The notes beneath the pieces are model-generated. The model ran no database searches. It had not been told where the DNA came from and saw nothing but the letters and a program-made list of their open reading frames with translations. Position numbers and translations under genes: made by a program. Of a stretch of 64,000 nt of DNA, positions 45,499-54,704 are shown piece by piece; within the stretch, counting starts at the first letter, position 1; every line of letters begins with the position of its first letter. The DNA comes from Salinisphaera orenii subsp. orenii MK-B5 (GTDB taxonomy: Bacteria > Pseudomonadota > Gammaproteobacteria > Nevskiales > Salinisphaeraceae). The stretch covers positions 1-64,000 of the forward strand of contig NZ_AYKH01000011.1 in assembly GCF_003788635.1 (NCBI RefSeq). Direction: 5' to 3'.

Positions 45499-47313
45499 AT
45501 GAGCGAAGATAAGCGCAAAGACGCCCAGTCCGGTTCGGGCGCCCGCGGCGAGGACTCCGCCGATAACCCGAGCGCCGGTGCGCGCGGCGGGTCCGGTTCG
45601 ACCGCCGATAGCGGCCAGTCGAAGTCCGGCAAAGCGGAGCCCGTTAAAGCGGAGCCCTCTAAGGCTGAGCCCAATAAGGCCGAGCCCAGTGAGGCCGAGC
45701 CCAATAAGGCAGCGTCCGGCAAACCAGCGTCCGGCAAACCAGCGCCCGGCAAAGCAGAGCCCGGTAAGTCTGAGTCCGGCAAGGGCGCAGCCGGGACCGC
45801 TGCCGGCAAGGCGAACACCGCCGGCTCGGGCGCGTCCGCGAAGTCCGGCGGCAAGGCGGCGCCCGCATCCGACAAGGGGGCGACCGCCGGCGGTCAATCG
45901 AAGCCGAAGGCGAGCTCCGCAGCCCGGGGCGAAACGCCCCGCGGCAAAACGGCGGCGGCCGATCGCGGTGCGCCGGCCACCGGCACCGCGCCCGACAGGA
46001 ACACCTCGAAAGGCAGCGCCGGAGACACGACCTCGACCGGGGCCGGGGCCGGGGCCGCGGCGGCCGGTGCCGGCGCATCGTCCGATGGCGGCGGCACTCC
46101 CGACCGTCCGGCGGCCGGCCGTGCGAACGGCGGTGGTAGCGGGGGTACGGCGCGGATCATCGCGATCGTCGCCCTGGTGGTTGCCGCCATCGCGGTCGTG
46201 CTGGCCGGCTGGGTGTGGTACCAGGGGCAACAGCGGCTGGCTTCCCACGAGTCGCGTCTGAGCACGGTCGAGAAAGGGCTGGAATCCAGCGTCCAGGATA
46301 TCGTCGAGCCCAAGCTCGACGAATTCGGCAACCGCATCGGCTCGGTGCGCGAAGAGACGCGGCAGACGCGCGAGCGGGTCGATGCTCTGGCGGGCGATCT
46401 CGAAGGCGTACGCGAGAATCTGAAGGCCACGCAGTCGCGCATTGCCAGCCTGGCCGAGCGTCAGGACAGCACCGGCAACCGCTGGGCGCTGCGTCAGATC
46501 GAGTCGCTCCTGCAGGCGGCGAACCGCCGGCTGCAGCTCTACAACGACCCGGAGGGCGCGCGCACCGCGCTCGAGATGGCCAGTGACGCCATCGGTCGCA
46601 TGAGCGATCCGCGCCTGTTCGAGATCCGGGAGGCGGTGGTCGACGAGATCGCCGCGCTCAAGGCGCTGCCCGATCCGGATGTGGAGGGTCTGGCGCTGGA
46701 GTTGTCCTCGATGATGGACCGCGTCGCCGATCTGCCGCTGGCCGCCGATGTGCCCACGGAGTATCAGCCGGAGTCGGCCGAGGCGGGCGATTCGGAATCG
46801 TCCGACGGCCCCACCGGGATCGCCGCGCTCGACGACATCGACTTCTCCCAGGGCTGGGCCCACTTCAAGGACTCCATGTCGCAGGCGCTGTCCGGCATGC
46901 TGACGATCCGGCGCGCGGATGGCACCCAGCGGGCGCTGCTGCCGCCCGACCAGGTGTTCTTCCTCAGCCAGAATCTGCAGCTGCAGCTGCGCAGCGCCCA
47001 GCTCGCCCTGCTCGAGCGCAACACCGAGAGCTATCGCGAGAGCCTGGCGTCGGCGAAATCCTGGCTCGAGGAGTACTACGACACCGACGCTTCGGCGGTC
47101 TCCGGGCTGATCGATCAGCTCGAACAGATGCGCAACGTGGAGCTCGACTGGAATCCGCCGGACATCTCCACGAGCCTGATCCGGCTCCGCGATCTCATGG
47201 ACGGCCGTGGTGAAAGCGAGGAGACCGATACCTCCTCGGATTCATCCGCCGCTACGGACGCCGAAGCCGGCGGCGACAGCGCCGGTGACGAGGCCGGCGA
47301 GGGCAGTCAGTGA
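45499..47313 (+). CDS. hemX: HemX-like membrane protein with long low-complexity N-terminus
   Basis: A 604-residue protein. Residues 1-218 are low-complexity Gly/Ala/Ser/Lys/Pro with ten 5-residue repeats of the KAEPx type (45-94). One transmembrane helix follows (about 219-240, IIAIVALVVAAIAVVLAGWVW), then a periplasmic coiled coil and the HemX domain (ALRQIESLLQAANRRLQLYNDP, LRSAQLALLERNTESYRESLASAKSWLEEYY). HemX is annotated as uroporphyrinogen-III C-methyltransferase in some bacteria, but this form lacks that catalytic domain, so the role is structural or regulatory. It overlaps hemY by one base. Confidence 0.88.
   Translation: MSEDKRKDAQSGSGARGEDSADNPSAGARGGSGSTADSGQSKSGKAEPVKAEPSKAEPNKAEPSEAEPNKAASGKPASGKPAPGKAEPGKSESGKGAAGTAAGKANTAGSGASAKSGGKAAPASDKGATAGGQSKPKASSAARGETPRGKTAAADRGAPATGTAPDRNTSKGSAGDTTSTGAGAGAAAAGAGASSDGGGTPDRPAAGRANGGGSGGTARIIAIVALVVAAIAVVLAGWVWYQGQQRLASHESRLSTVEKGLESSVQDIVEPKLDEFGNRIGSVREETRQTRERVDALAGDLEGVRENLKATQSRIASLAERQDSTGNRWALRQIESLLQAANRRLQLYNDPEGARTALEMASDAIGRMSDPRLFEIREAVVDEIAALKALPDPDVEGLALELSSMMDRVADLPLAADVPTEYQPESAEAGDSESSDGPTGIAALDDIDFSQGWAHFKDSMSQALSGMLTIRRADGTQRALLPPDQVFFLSQNLQLQLRSAQLALLERNTESYRESLASAKSWLEEYYDTDASAVSGLIDQLEQMRNVELDWNPPDISTSLIRLRDLMDGRGESEETDTSSDSSAATDAEAGGDSAGDEAGEGSQ
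45631..45780 (+). repeat. in-frame 15-bp tandem repeats within hemX
   Basis: Ten imperfect 15-base units encode KAEPV, KAEPS, KAEPN, KAEPS, EAEPN, KAASG, KPASG, KPAPG, KAEPG and KSESG. Two neighbouring units (KPASG, 45721-45735, and its preceding KAASG/KxxSG units) are nearly identical in DNA, which favours slippage as the origin. Codons AAG/AAA and AAT are used more than elsewhere in the gene. Confidence 0.85.
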
Positions 47314-48494
47314 TGCGTCGCCTGCTGCTGATCTTCTTCGTCTTCCTCATACTGGGGATCGTGCTCGCGCTGGTCTTCCGGGATCAGCAGGGCTACATGC
47401 TCATCGCATTCGGCGGCTGGCAGATCGAGACCTCGCTGCTGTTCGCCGCCGGTGCGCTGCTGGTCACGCTCTGGCTGGTGATCACGCTCTGGCGGCTGGT
47501 CGTGGCGGGGGTGCTGATGCCCCGCGCGATACGCGAGCGTCTCGCCCGGCGTCGGGCGCGCAAGGCGCGCGCGTCGCTCTATGACGGGCTCGTCCGGCTC
47601 GCCGAAGGTCGCTGGAGCCGGGCCGAGAGCGAACTCAAGCGCCTGGCCGATCAGAACGAGGCGCCGGGGCTGAACTATCTCAACGCCGCCCGCGCCGCTC
47701 AGCGCCAGGGCCATGTCGCCGACCGGGATCGCTATCTGGAGCGCGCCGCCGCCCAGCGTGGCGTGAGCGAACTCGCAGTGTTAATGACCCAGGCCCGTCT
47801 GCAGATCGAGCAGGGCCAGACGGCCGAGGCCATGGCCAGCCTGTCGCGGCTGTACCAGATGGAACCGCAGCATCCGCTCGTGCTGCGACTCTACGCCGAG
47901 CAGGCCTATGCGGCGGGCGATTACGAGCAACTGCGCACGCTCGTGCCGCAGCTTTACAAGCACGGCGACATGCCGCCGGCGCGGGTGGATGCCATGGGCG
48001 TATCGGCCTGGGGCGACCTGCTGGCGCGTCAGGGCCAGGACAGCATCGCGCTGACTACCGCCTGGAAACGGGTGCCCAAGCGCCTGCGCAGCCAGTCGTC
48101 GATGGTCGAGCGCTATGTCGAGTGCCTGCGGGCGGCGAACGCCGACGATCAGGCCGCCGATGCGATCCGCGACGTGCTCAAGCGCGAGTGGAATCCGTCG
48201 CTCGTGCTGCTGTTCGGCGATCTGAAGAGCCACGACCGCACCGCCCAGCTGCAGACCGTGGAAGGATGGCTCAAGCAGTACGGCGAGGAGCCCGAGCTGC
48301 TGCTGGTCGCGGGCCGTCTGTGCCTGCGCAACCGCCTCTGGGGCCGCGCCCGGAGCTACTTCGAGGCCAGCCAGAAGAGCCAGTCGCGCCCGGACGCGCT
48401 GCTCGAGCTGGGCCGGCTGTTCGAGGAGATCAACGAGAAGGAAGAGGCCCGCCAGGCCTACCGGCAGGGCCTGGAACTGCACACCGGTTCGTGA
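47313..48494 (+). CDS. hemY: HemY-like TPR membrane protein
   Basis: A 393-residue protein: two N-terminal transmembrane helices (about 3-23 and 40-63) and a long periplasmic or cytosolic TPR region (LYDGLVRLAEGRWSRAESELKRLA, AVLMTQARLQIEQGQTAEAMASL, PRPDALLELGRLFEEINEKEEARQAYRQGLELH). This is proteobacterial HemY, genetically tied to heme synthesis (distinct from Bacillus protoporphyrinogen oxidase). TGATG coupling with hemX; the last member of the hem cluster. Confidence 0.92.
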   Translation: MRRLLLIFFVFLILGIVLALVFRDQQGYMLIAFGGWQIETSLLFAAGALLVTLWLVITLWRLVVAGVLMPRAIRERLARRRARKARASLYDGLVRLAEGRWSRAESELKRLADQNEAPGLNYLNAARAAQRQGHVADRDRYLERAAAQRGVSELAVLMTQARLQIEQGQTAEAMASLSRLYQMEPQHPLVLRLYAEQAYAAGDYEQLRTLVPQLYKHGDMPPARVDAMGVSAWGDLLARQGQDSIALTTAWKRVPKRLRSQSSMVERYVECLRAANADDQAADAIRDVLKREWNPSLVLLFGDLKSHDRTAQLQTVEGWLKQYGEEPELLLVAGRLCLRNRLWGRARSYFEASQKSQSRPDALLELGRLFEEINEKEEARQAYRQGLELHTGS

Positions 48495-48502
48495 GCGCTG
48501 GC

Positions 48503-49360
48503 ATGCCGACCAGCCTGATCATCGGCTGCGGCGACACCGGGGTCCGGGTCGCCGCGCGTGCGGTCGCCGCCGGCGAGGAGGTCGTCGGCGTGGTCCGCAG
48601 TGCGGCCAGCGCGGCCCGCGTCCGCGCCGTGGGCGCCCGCGCGCTCACGCTCGATCTCGACGGCGACCTGTCGGCGCTGCCGGCCTGCGACCGGCTGTTC
48701 TATTTCGCGCCCCCGCCCCGCGAGGGCGATACCGACACCCGCATGGCCACCGCACTGGCGGCGCTGCCGAGCCTGCCCGAGTATGTCGTCTACATCAGTA
48801 CCAGCGGGGTGTACGGCGACTGCGGCGGGGCCTGGGCTACGGAGACGCAGCCGCTGCGGCCGGGTACGGCGCGGGCGCGGCGCCGGGTCGACGCCGAGCG
48901 GCAAGTCCGCGCCCTGCGCGGGGATGCGATCGTGCTGCGGGCGCCGGGCATCTACGGCCCCGGTCGGCTGCCGGTCGATCGCCTGCGCGCCGGCGAACCG
49001 ATCCTCGACGACGCGGCCGGGGGGTGGAGTAATCGGGTGCATATCGACGACCTGGCGGAATACGCCTGGCAGGCCGGCCGCACGCGCTGGGCACACGGCG
49101 TCTACAATGCCTGCGACGGGCAGCCGACGCGGCTGGGCATCTTCTACGACACGCTCGCGGACATGCTGGGCCTCGAGCGGCCGGCCCGCATCGGCTGGGA
49201 TGAGGCCGAGACGCGATTCTCGGCCATGCGCCTGTCGTTCCTGCGCGAGTCGCGACGGCTCAGCAACGCGCGGCTGGTCGCCGATAGCGGCATCGAGCCG
49301 CACTTCACGGATTTTCGCGACGGGCTGGCCGCCAGTCTGCGCGCACAGTCAGCGGACTGA
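48503..49360 (+). CDS. SDR/NAD-dependent epimerase-like oxidoreductase (YeeZ-like)
   Basis: A 285-residue extended-SDR protein: LIIGCGDTGVRVAARAVAAG (dinucleotide-binding glycines), FYFAPPPREGDTDTRMATAL, YISTSGVYGDCGGAW, VLRAPGIYGPGRLPVDRL and NRVHIDDLAEYAW. This matches the YeeZ-type group of NAD(P)-binding proteins, most without a defined substrate. ATG 48503 is 9 bases after hemY; GTG 48491 overlaps the hemY stop and is a possible alternative. Same strand and close spacing suggest it shares the hem transcript. Confidence 0.85.
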   Translation: MPTSLIIGCGDTGVRVAARAVAAGEEVVGVVRSAASAARVRAVGARALTLDLDGDLSALPACDRLFYFAPPPREGDTDTRMATALAALPSLPEYVVYISTSGVYGDCGGAWATETQPLRPGTARARRRVDAERQVRALRGDAIVLRAPGIYGPGRLPVDRLRAGEPILDDAAGGWSNRVHIDDLAEYAWQAGRTRWAHGVYNACDGQPTRLGIFYDTLADMLGLERPARIGWDEAETRFSAMRLSFLRESRRLSNARLVADSGIEPHFTDFRDGLAASLRAQSAD

Positions 49361-49546
49361 GGATGCCCTAAGGCGCCATCGATGCGTGCTGCGGCGTCGT
49401 ACCGCGTGTCGACGGCTCCCCGGTGCGACACCCCCAAGATCGTTATTGCCGCAACGAGCTGCCCTAGCAGGCTCGAGAGCATCGAAGTCGCCGCGACGAT
49501 CGGCGACCGCTGCATCCGGCGGGCTCGCATGCAGTGTTGATCGGCC

Positions 49547-50008
49547 CTATTCGGCCGCCGCGGTCTCAGGCGGCGTGATACGCCGTCGCGCCAGCTCGGA
49601 TTCGAAGCGCGCAGCCACGCTGTCCAGACAGTCCGCACCGGTGAGGGCCAGCGCGACATGCCCGTTTTCGTTGGCGATCAGCGCCGTATTGTAGATATAG
49701 CTCGGCATCTCGCTGCCGCAGTTGCCGATACGGCGGGCGGTGAGCGTCAGCCGGTAGCGGGCCTGCGCGGCGAGCCGCGCGTAGTCGCGGCTGCGCTCGA
49801 GTGCCTCGGGGTCGTAGCGCAACAGCGACCAGCCGCGCTGCGACAGGCTGCGCCGCAGCCGGTCACCGAGCATGCCGCCCGTGTCCGGCACCGCGATCAC
49901 GGTGTCGCCCGCGCCCGGCCCCGTATCCGTCCGGACACCGGCGTTGCCGGTACAGGCGGCCAGCAGCGGCCCGACGAGCAGAAGAAGGACGGCGGCGTGC
50001 GCTTTCAT
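49547..50008 (-). CDS. hypothetical lipoprotein
   Basis: A 153-residue protein with a signal peptide and lipobox LLAAC (Cys19). The mature part has two further cysteines (GNCGSE, GADCLDS), LRRSLSQRGWSLLRYDPEALERSRDYARLAAQARYRLTL and an Arg-rich tail, suggesting a small folded periplasmic domain. The 178-base gap to the preceding SDR stop is empty by eye. I do not recognise the family; its alternative start at ATG 50038 would precede the signal peptide by ten residues. Confidence 0.75.
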   Translation of the reverse strand: MKAHAAVLLLLVGPLLAACTGNAGVRTDTGPGAGDTVIAVPDTGGMLGDRLRRSLSQRGWSLLRYDPEALERSRDYARLAAQARYRLTLTARRIGNCGSEMPSYIYNTALIANENGHVALALTGADCLDSVAARFESELARRRITPPETAAAE

Positions 50009-50238
50009 GAACGCGGGGTGTGGTCGGACATGAGCCAAGGATAACCGCTCGGCCGCGGGTCGGGCACGCGCGCCCGGTCAATGCGAGCAGAGCCCCGGCT
50101 ACGTGGACTGCGACGAAAGGCCCGCCCGCCCGCGCATCGGCTTCGCCGCGGCACCCGGCCCCCGGCTGCACGTGCCGGTTTGACTGCGGCCCGTGCGGAC
50201 TCCAGCGCGAACGGTCGTACCAGCGTCGGCCGGGCACG

Positions 50239-53200
50239 CTAGTGCTGGGAGGCGGGTGCGAGTCGGGCGATGCCGGTACGCAGATCCTCGACGATCACGT
50301 AGAAGCAGGGCACCAGGGCCAGCGTGATACCGGTGGCGAACAGAATGCCGAAGCCCAGCGAGATCGCCATCGGGATCATGAAGCGCGCCTGCAGCGACGT
50401 CTCGAAGATCATCGGCGCGAGGCCGCCGAAGGTGGTCAGCGTGGTGAGCAGGATCGGGCGGAATCGGCGCACCGCGGCCAGGCGCACGGCGTCGATCGCG
50501 TTCTCGCCCGCATTGCGCAATGTGTTGGCGTAGTGGATGAGCACCAGCGAATCGTTGACCACGACGCCCGCCAGGGCGACGACGCCCATCAGGCTGATCA
50601 CCGACAGCGAATAGCCCATGATCTCGTGACCGATGATGGCGCCGACCACCGCGAACGGGATCGCGATCATCACGATCACGGGCTGGATGTAGCTGGCGAA
50701 CGGGATCGCCAGCAGCATGTAGATGGCGGCCATCGACAGGATGAAGCCGATGAACAGCGAGCGCATCGAGTCGGCCGTGTCCTCCTGACGCCCGGAGTAG
50801 CCATAGGTCAGGCCCGGATAGTCGGCCGCGAGTTCGGGCAGGGTCTCGGCGTTGAGCGCCTGGGTGATGCGGCTGGTCGCATCGAAGGGCGTGACGTTGG
50901 CCGTGACCTCGATGCTGCGGCGACCGTTGTGGCGGGTGATCTCCGTGTAGGCGCGGCTGTAGTCGATGTCGGCGATCTGATGCAGTGGCACTCGCGTGCC
51001 TTCCGGGGTGCGGATGAGCAGATTGCGGATCGCCGCGGTGCTGTCCCGTTCGGCCTCGGGCAGCGTGACCATCACCTTGACCTCGTTGCGCCCGCGCAGC
51101 TGCCGCAGGGCTTCGTCGCCGTAGAAGGCCGCCCGGACCTGGGCGCCGACGTCGGCATTGCTCAGTCCGAGGCTGCGACCGGCGTCGTTGAGGGTGAATT
51201 CGATCTGGTTCTTGCCCTGGGCCACGCCGCTGTCGATGTCGGTGGTGCCCGCGAATTCGCCGATGCGCGCCGCGAGCGCCTCCGCGGCGCGATCGAGCGT
51301 GTCCGTGTCGCGGTGTGACAGCTCCACGGTGATCGCCTTGCCCGCGCCGGGGCCGCCGGCGTCGGACTGGAACTGAGAAGACTGCAGGTCGGCGATCTCG
51401 CCGAGTTCGTCGCGCCATTCGCGAATGAAAGCGGCGGTGGTGATCGGGCGCACGTCGGCGGCGGTGAGATAGACCCGCGTCTCGATGCTGTTCTCCTCGA
51501 TGGTGGCGAACACGCCGGTGGCGAGATCGTCGCCGCCGTTGGCCGCGATCACGCGCTCGGCGGCCTCGCCCAGCCGGTCGCGGGTGGCCTGCATGCGGTC
51601 CATCGGCGTGCCATAGGGCAGCGTGAGGGTGGCCTGAGCCCGATCGGATTCCACCTTGGGCATGAGCGTGAAGCCCATCTGGCCGCTGCCCGCCCAGGCG
51701 AGAACCACCAGCAGCACCGCCACGCCGATCGCGGCCGTCAGGTAGCGATGGACCACGAGCCGTGTCGCCAGCGGCGCGTAGTAGCGTGATACCAGCGTCG
51801 AGAAGCCGTTGGAGAAGGCCTGCTGATAGCGATGGATGGCCGCCGAGACGCGATTGCCGCGCCGGTTGCGCCCGTGTGCGAGATGCGCGGGCATGATGAA
51901 CAGCGCCTCCACCCACGACACCAGGAACACGGTGATCACCACCAGCGGAATCACGCCGAACAGCTTGCCGAGAAAGCCGGGTACCAGCAGCAGCGGCAGG
52001 AAGGCCGCGATGTTGGTGAGAATCGAGAACGAGATCGGCAGGGCCACGTCGCGGGCGCCGCCGATGGCTGCCTCCATGAAGCTCGCCCCGCGCTCGCGGC
52101 GCTCGTAGATGTTCTCGCCGGCCACGATGGCGTCGTCGACCACGATGCCCAGCGCGATGATGAAGGCGAACATCGAGATCATGTTGATGGTCACGCCCAT
52201 CAGCGGCAGGAACAGGAAAGCGCCGAGAAAGGCGGTGGGAATGCCCATCGTCACCCAGAACGCCAGGCGCATGTCCAGGAACAGGCTGAGCACGATCAGC
52301 ACCAGCGCCAGGCCCATGAAGGCGTTCTTGAGCAGCAGGTCGAGGCGTTGCTGATAGACCTCGGAGCTGTCGCCGCTGATGGTGTATTGGATCGACGGCG
52401 GCAGATCGGACTCCATCTCGGTAAGCGCGGCGCGGGTGGCTTCCGAGACCTGGATCGGGGTCTGGCTGCCCACGCGATAGACCGCGATGCCGATGGAGTG
52501 CGCGCCGTCGTAGGTGGCTTCGGTCTTGCTGTCCTCGAAGCCCTCGCTGACGCTGGCGATATCGCCCAGATGAATGACGCTGCCGGAATCGGTGGTCACG
52601 ATCGGGATGCGCGCGAACTCGCGAGCCTGGTCGCGCCGACCCTTGAGACGCAGCAGGATTTCGCCGGCGTCGGTGTCGGCGCTGCCGCCGGCCACGTCCA
52701 CGGCCGAGGCCGCGATGCGCTCGGAGACGTCGCCCAGCGTCAGGCCGTAGCTGCGCAGCTGTTGCTGGGAGATCTCGACTCGCACCACATAGTCGCGCGC
52801 GCCTTCGAGCTCGGCCTGGGTGATGTCGGGGGACTGCAGCAGCCGGTCGCGCACCTCCTCGGCGTAGGCGCGCAGGGCAGCTTCGTCGACGTCGCCGTAG
52901 AGCTGCACGTCGAGCACGTCGCGCTGGTGGTCCGACAGCGAGATCACCGGCCGCTCGGCGTCGGCCGGAAAGGTCGTGACCTGGTTGACCGCCTGCTGCA
53001 CGTCCTGGAACACGGCCTGGCCGTCGGCGGACTCGGACAGCTCGAGGGTGACCGAGCCGCTGCCCTCGGCGGCAGTGGCGGTCATGTCCTCGATGCCGGT
53101 GATATCGCGCACCTTCTCCTCGATGGCGAGCACGATGTTCTGTTCGACCTGTTCCGGGGTCGCGCCCGGGTAGGCGACGGTCACGCTGACCTGATCGAGG

Positions 53201-53352
53201 CTGAACTCGGGAAAGACTTCCTGCTTGATCAGCGTCGTCATCAGCAGACCACCGGCCAGCAGCGCGAACATCAGCAGGTTCGGCGTCACCCGGTTGGCCA
53301 CCATCCAGGCCATCGGGCCGCGGCGGGGCGTGTTGTCGCTCGGCTCGCTCAT
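50239..53352 (-). CDS. RND efflux permease (HAE1/AcrB type)
   Basis: The 1037-residue inner-membrane pump has the family layout: N-terminal helix near residues 23-41 (TPNLLMFALLAGGLLMTTLI), a large periplasmic domain (FSLDQVSVTVAYPGATPEQVEQNI), a six-helix block starting LALVLIVLSLFLDMRLAFWVTMGIPTAF, the LGIVVDDAIVAGENIYE motif with the proton-relay aspartates, and a second half with GVVALAGVVVNDSLVLIHYANTLR. These pumps expel drugs, detergents or lipids using the proton gradient. The last gene of a four-gene operon, its start overlaps the fusion-protein stop by four bases. Confidence 0.94.
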   Translation of the reverse strand: MSEPSDNTPRRGPMAWMVANRVTPNLLMFALLAGGLLMTTLIKQEVFPEFSLDQVSVTVAYPGATPEQVEQNIVLAIEEKVRDITGIEDMTATAAEGSGSVTLELSESADGQAVFQDVQQAVNQVTTFPADAERPVISLSDHQRDVLDVQLYGDVDEAALRAYAEEVRDRLLQSPDITQAELEGARDYVVRVEISQQQLRSYGLTLGDVSERIAASAVDVAGGSADTDAGEILLRLKGRRDQAREFARIPIVTTDSGSVIHLGDIASVSEGFEDSKTEATYDGAHSIGIAVYRVGSQTPIQVSEATRAALTEMESDLPPSIQYTISGDSSEVYQQRLDLLLKNAFMGLALVLIVLSLFLDMRLAFWVTMGIPTAFLGAFLFLPLMGVTINMISMFAFIIALGIVVDDAIVAGENIYERRERGASFMEAAIGGARDVALPISFSILTNIAAFLPLLLVPGFLGKLFGVIPLVVITVFLVSWVEALFIMPAHLAHGRNRRGNRVSAAIHRYQQAFSNGFSTLVSRYYAPLATRLVVHRYLTAAIGVAVLLVVLAWAGSGQMGFTLMPKVESDRAQATLTLPYGTPMDRMQATRDRLGEAAERVIAANGGDDLATGVFATIEENSIETRVYLTAADVRPITTAAFIREWRDELGEIADLQSSQFQSDAGGPGAGKAITVELSHRDTDTLDRAAEALAARIGEFAGTTDIDSGVAQGKNQIEFTLNDAGRSLGLSNADVGAQVRAAFYGDEALRQLRGRNEVKVMVTLPEAERDSTAAIRNLLIRTPEGTRVPLHQIADIDYSRAYTEITRHNGRRSIEVTANVTPFDATSRITQALNAETLPELAADYPGLTYGYSGRQEDTADSMRSLFIGFILSMAAIYMLLAIPFASYIQPVIVMIAIPFAVVGAIIGHEIMGYSLSVISLMGVVALAGVVVNDSLVLIHYANTLRNAGENAIDAVRLAAVRRFRPILLTTLTTFGGLAPMIFETSLQARFMIPMAISLGFGILFATGITLALVPCFYVIVEDLRTGIARLAPASQH

Positions 53353-54704
53353 GAGCGGGGCGCGTCGCCGGCATCAGGGTCCGGCCGATCGATCGGCAGC
53401 CGCGTCGACAGCCGCAGGTCGAGGCCGTCGCGGTCACGGACATCGTCGCCGGCCACGGTTTCGTCTTCATCCTCGCGCACCGCCGCGGCCGGATTCTCGG
53501 TCGGGTCATGGGGGGCGTCGTCCTGGACGCGCACGGGCATGCCCTGGATCGGTGCGGTCAGATCGCTGGTGACCACCGCGTCGCCGGGGTCCAGGCCGGA
53601 AGCCACGATCGCCTCGATGGCGTCGCGGTAGACCACGTCGACCGTGCGGATATCGAGTTCGGCATCGGCCGTCATCACCCAGACCTGGTCGTTTTCGTGC
53701 AGGAAGCCGGAGTCGATCGCGACGCTGTCGGCCGGGATGTCCGCCTCGATGCCGGCGGTGACGTAGGCGCCGATGAGCAGCTGCGGGCCGCTGTCGGGCG
53801 CGTTCGCGCCCAGCGGGTCGGGCACGCGCAGCAGCACGCGCGCCATGCGGCCCGCGGTCTCGAGCGCCGGCTGGATGCGCAGCACCTCGGCGGCAATCGA
53901 CACGTCCGGGCCCCAGGCCTCCGGATAGCGCACACGTGCCGGCGAGCCGCTGCGTTGCGGGCCGGCGTCATGGATCCAGCGCAGCTGGTCGACCGGTACC
54001 GATACGTCGACCCAGTAGACGTCGGTGGCGGCCAGTGTGGCGAGACTGTCGCTGGTGGCCACGACATCGCCGACGGAGGCGCTGCGCTCGCTGACGATGC
54101 CGTCGAAGGGCGCGCGCACGGCCGTGCGGTCGAGGTCGAGCTGGGCCTGCTCGACGGCGGTGCGGGCGGCCTCCACCTCGGCGCGGGCCTGCTCGAGCTG
54201 CGGACCGCGCAGGGCGAGATCGCGTTCGTCGTCGCTGACCTCGGTGCCGACCAGCGCGAGCTCGCGCTCGGCCACGGCCTGCTGGCCCTGTTCGACGCGC
54301 AGCGCGGCGCGGGCGTTGGCCAGGTCGGTCTGGGCGCTGTTCAGTGCCAGGCGGTAGTCGGTGTCGTCGATGCGGGCGAGCACGTCGCCCTGCTCGAAAC
54401 GCGTGCCGGGCGCGAGCCGGTCCTCGAGTGCCATCACCTGGCCGGACACACGCGGGCGCAACGTGGTGGAATCGGCGGCCTCGACGGTGCCGTTGGCGTC
54501 GAGCGTGATCGTGGGGGACGCCGCCTCGGCCGGGGTGACGGTCACCAGACGGGCCTGGCGCTCGGTCGGTTCGGCGCGCGGCGCGGTCGGCCGACTCTCC
54601 AAGACCATCAGCGCCACCACGACGCCGGCACCGAGCACGGCCAGTGGCAGAATCACCTTAAGTGCGCGGCCGATGCGCGCGCGGTTCGAGTGGGACGCGT
54701 TCAT
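53349..54704 (-). CDS. RND efflux membrane-fusion protein
   Basis: A 451-residue adaptor: N-terminal anchor (about 16-34), the lipoyl/barrel-sandwich halves LRPRVSGQVMALEDRLAPGTRFEQGDVLARID and RTAVRAPFDGIVSERSASVGDVVATSDSL, an alpha-helical hairpin (ARAALRVEQGQQAVAERELALVGTE), and barrel domains. It links the RND pump to the outer-membrane channel. The last 55 residues are an unusual acidic, proline-rich tail (AAVREDEDETVAGDDVRDRDG) not typical of the family. Both ends overlap neighbours by four bases. Confidence 0.93.
   Translation of the reverse strand: MNASHSNRARIGRALKVILPLAVLGAGVVVALMVLESRPTAPRAEPTERQARLVTVTPAEAASPTITLDANGTVEAADSTTLRPRVSGQVMALEDRLAPGTRFEQGDVLARIDDTDYRLALNSAQTDLANARAALRVEQGQQAVAERELALVGTEVSDDERDLALRGPQLEQARAEVEAARTAVEQAQLDLDRTAVRAPFDGIVSERSASVGDVVATSDSLATLAATDVYWVDVSVPVDQLRWIHDAGPQRSGSPARVRYPEAWGPDVSIAAEVLRIQPALETAGRMARVLLRVPDPLGANAPDSGPQLLIGAYVTAGIEADIPADSVAIDSGFLHENDQVWVMTADAELDIRTVDVVYRDAIEAIVASGLDPGDAVVTSDLTAPIQGMPVRVQDDAPHDPTENPAAAVREDEDETVAGDDVRDRDGLDLRLSTRLPIDRPDPDAGDAPRS

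Noticed and set aside
50099-53509. Very long open frame opposite and overlapping the RND permease
   Set aside because: High-GC shadow of a real gene: composition is Arg/Gly/Pro/His-rich, with no domain, and the overlapping permease frame has all family motifs.
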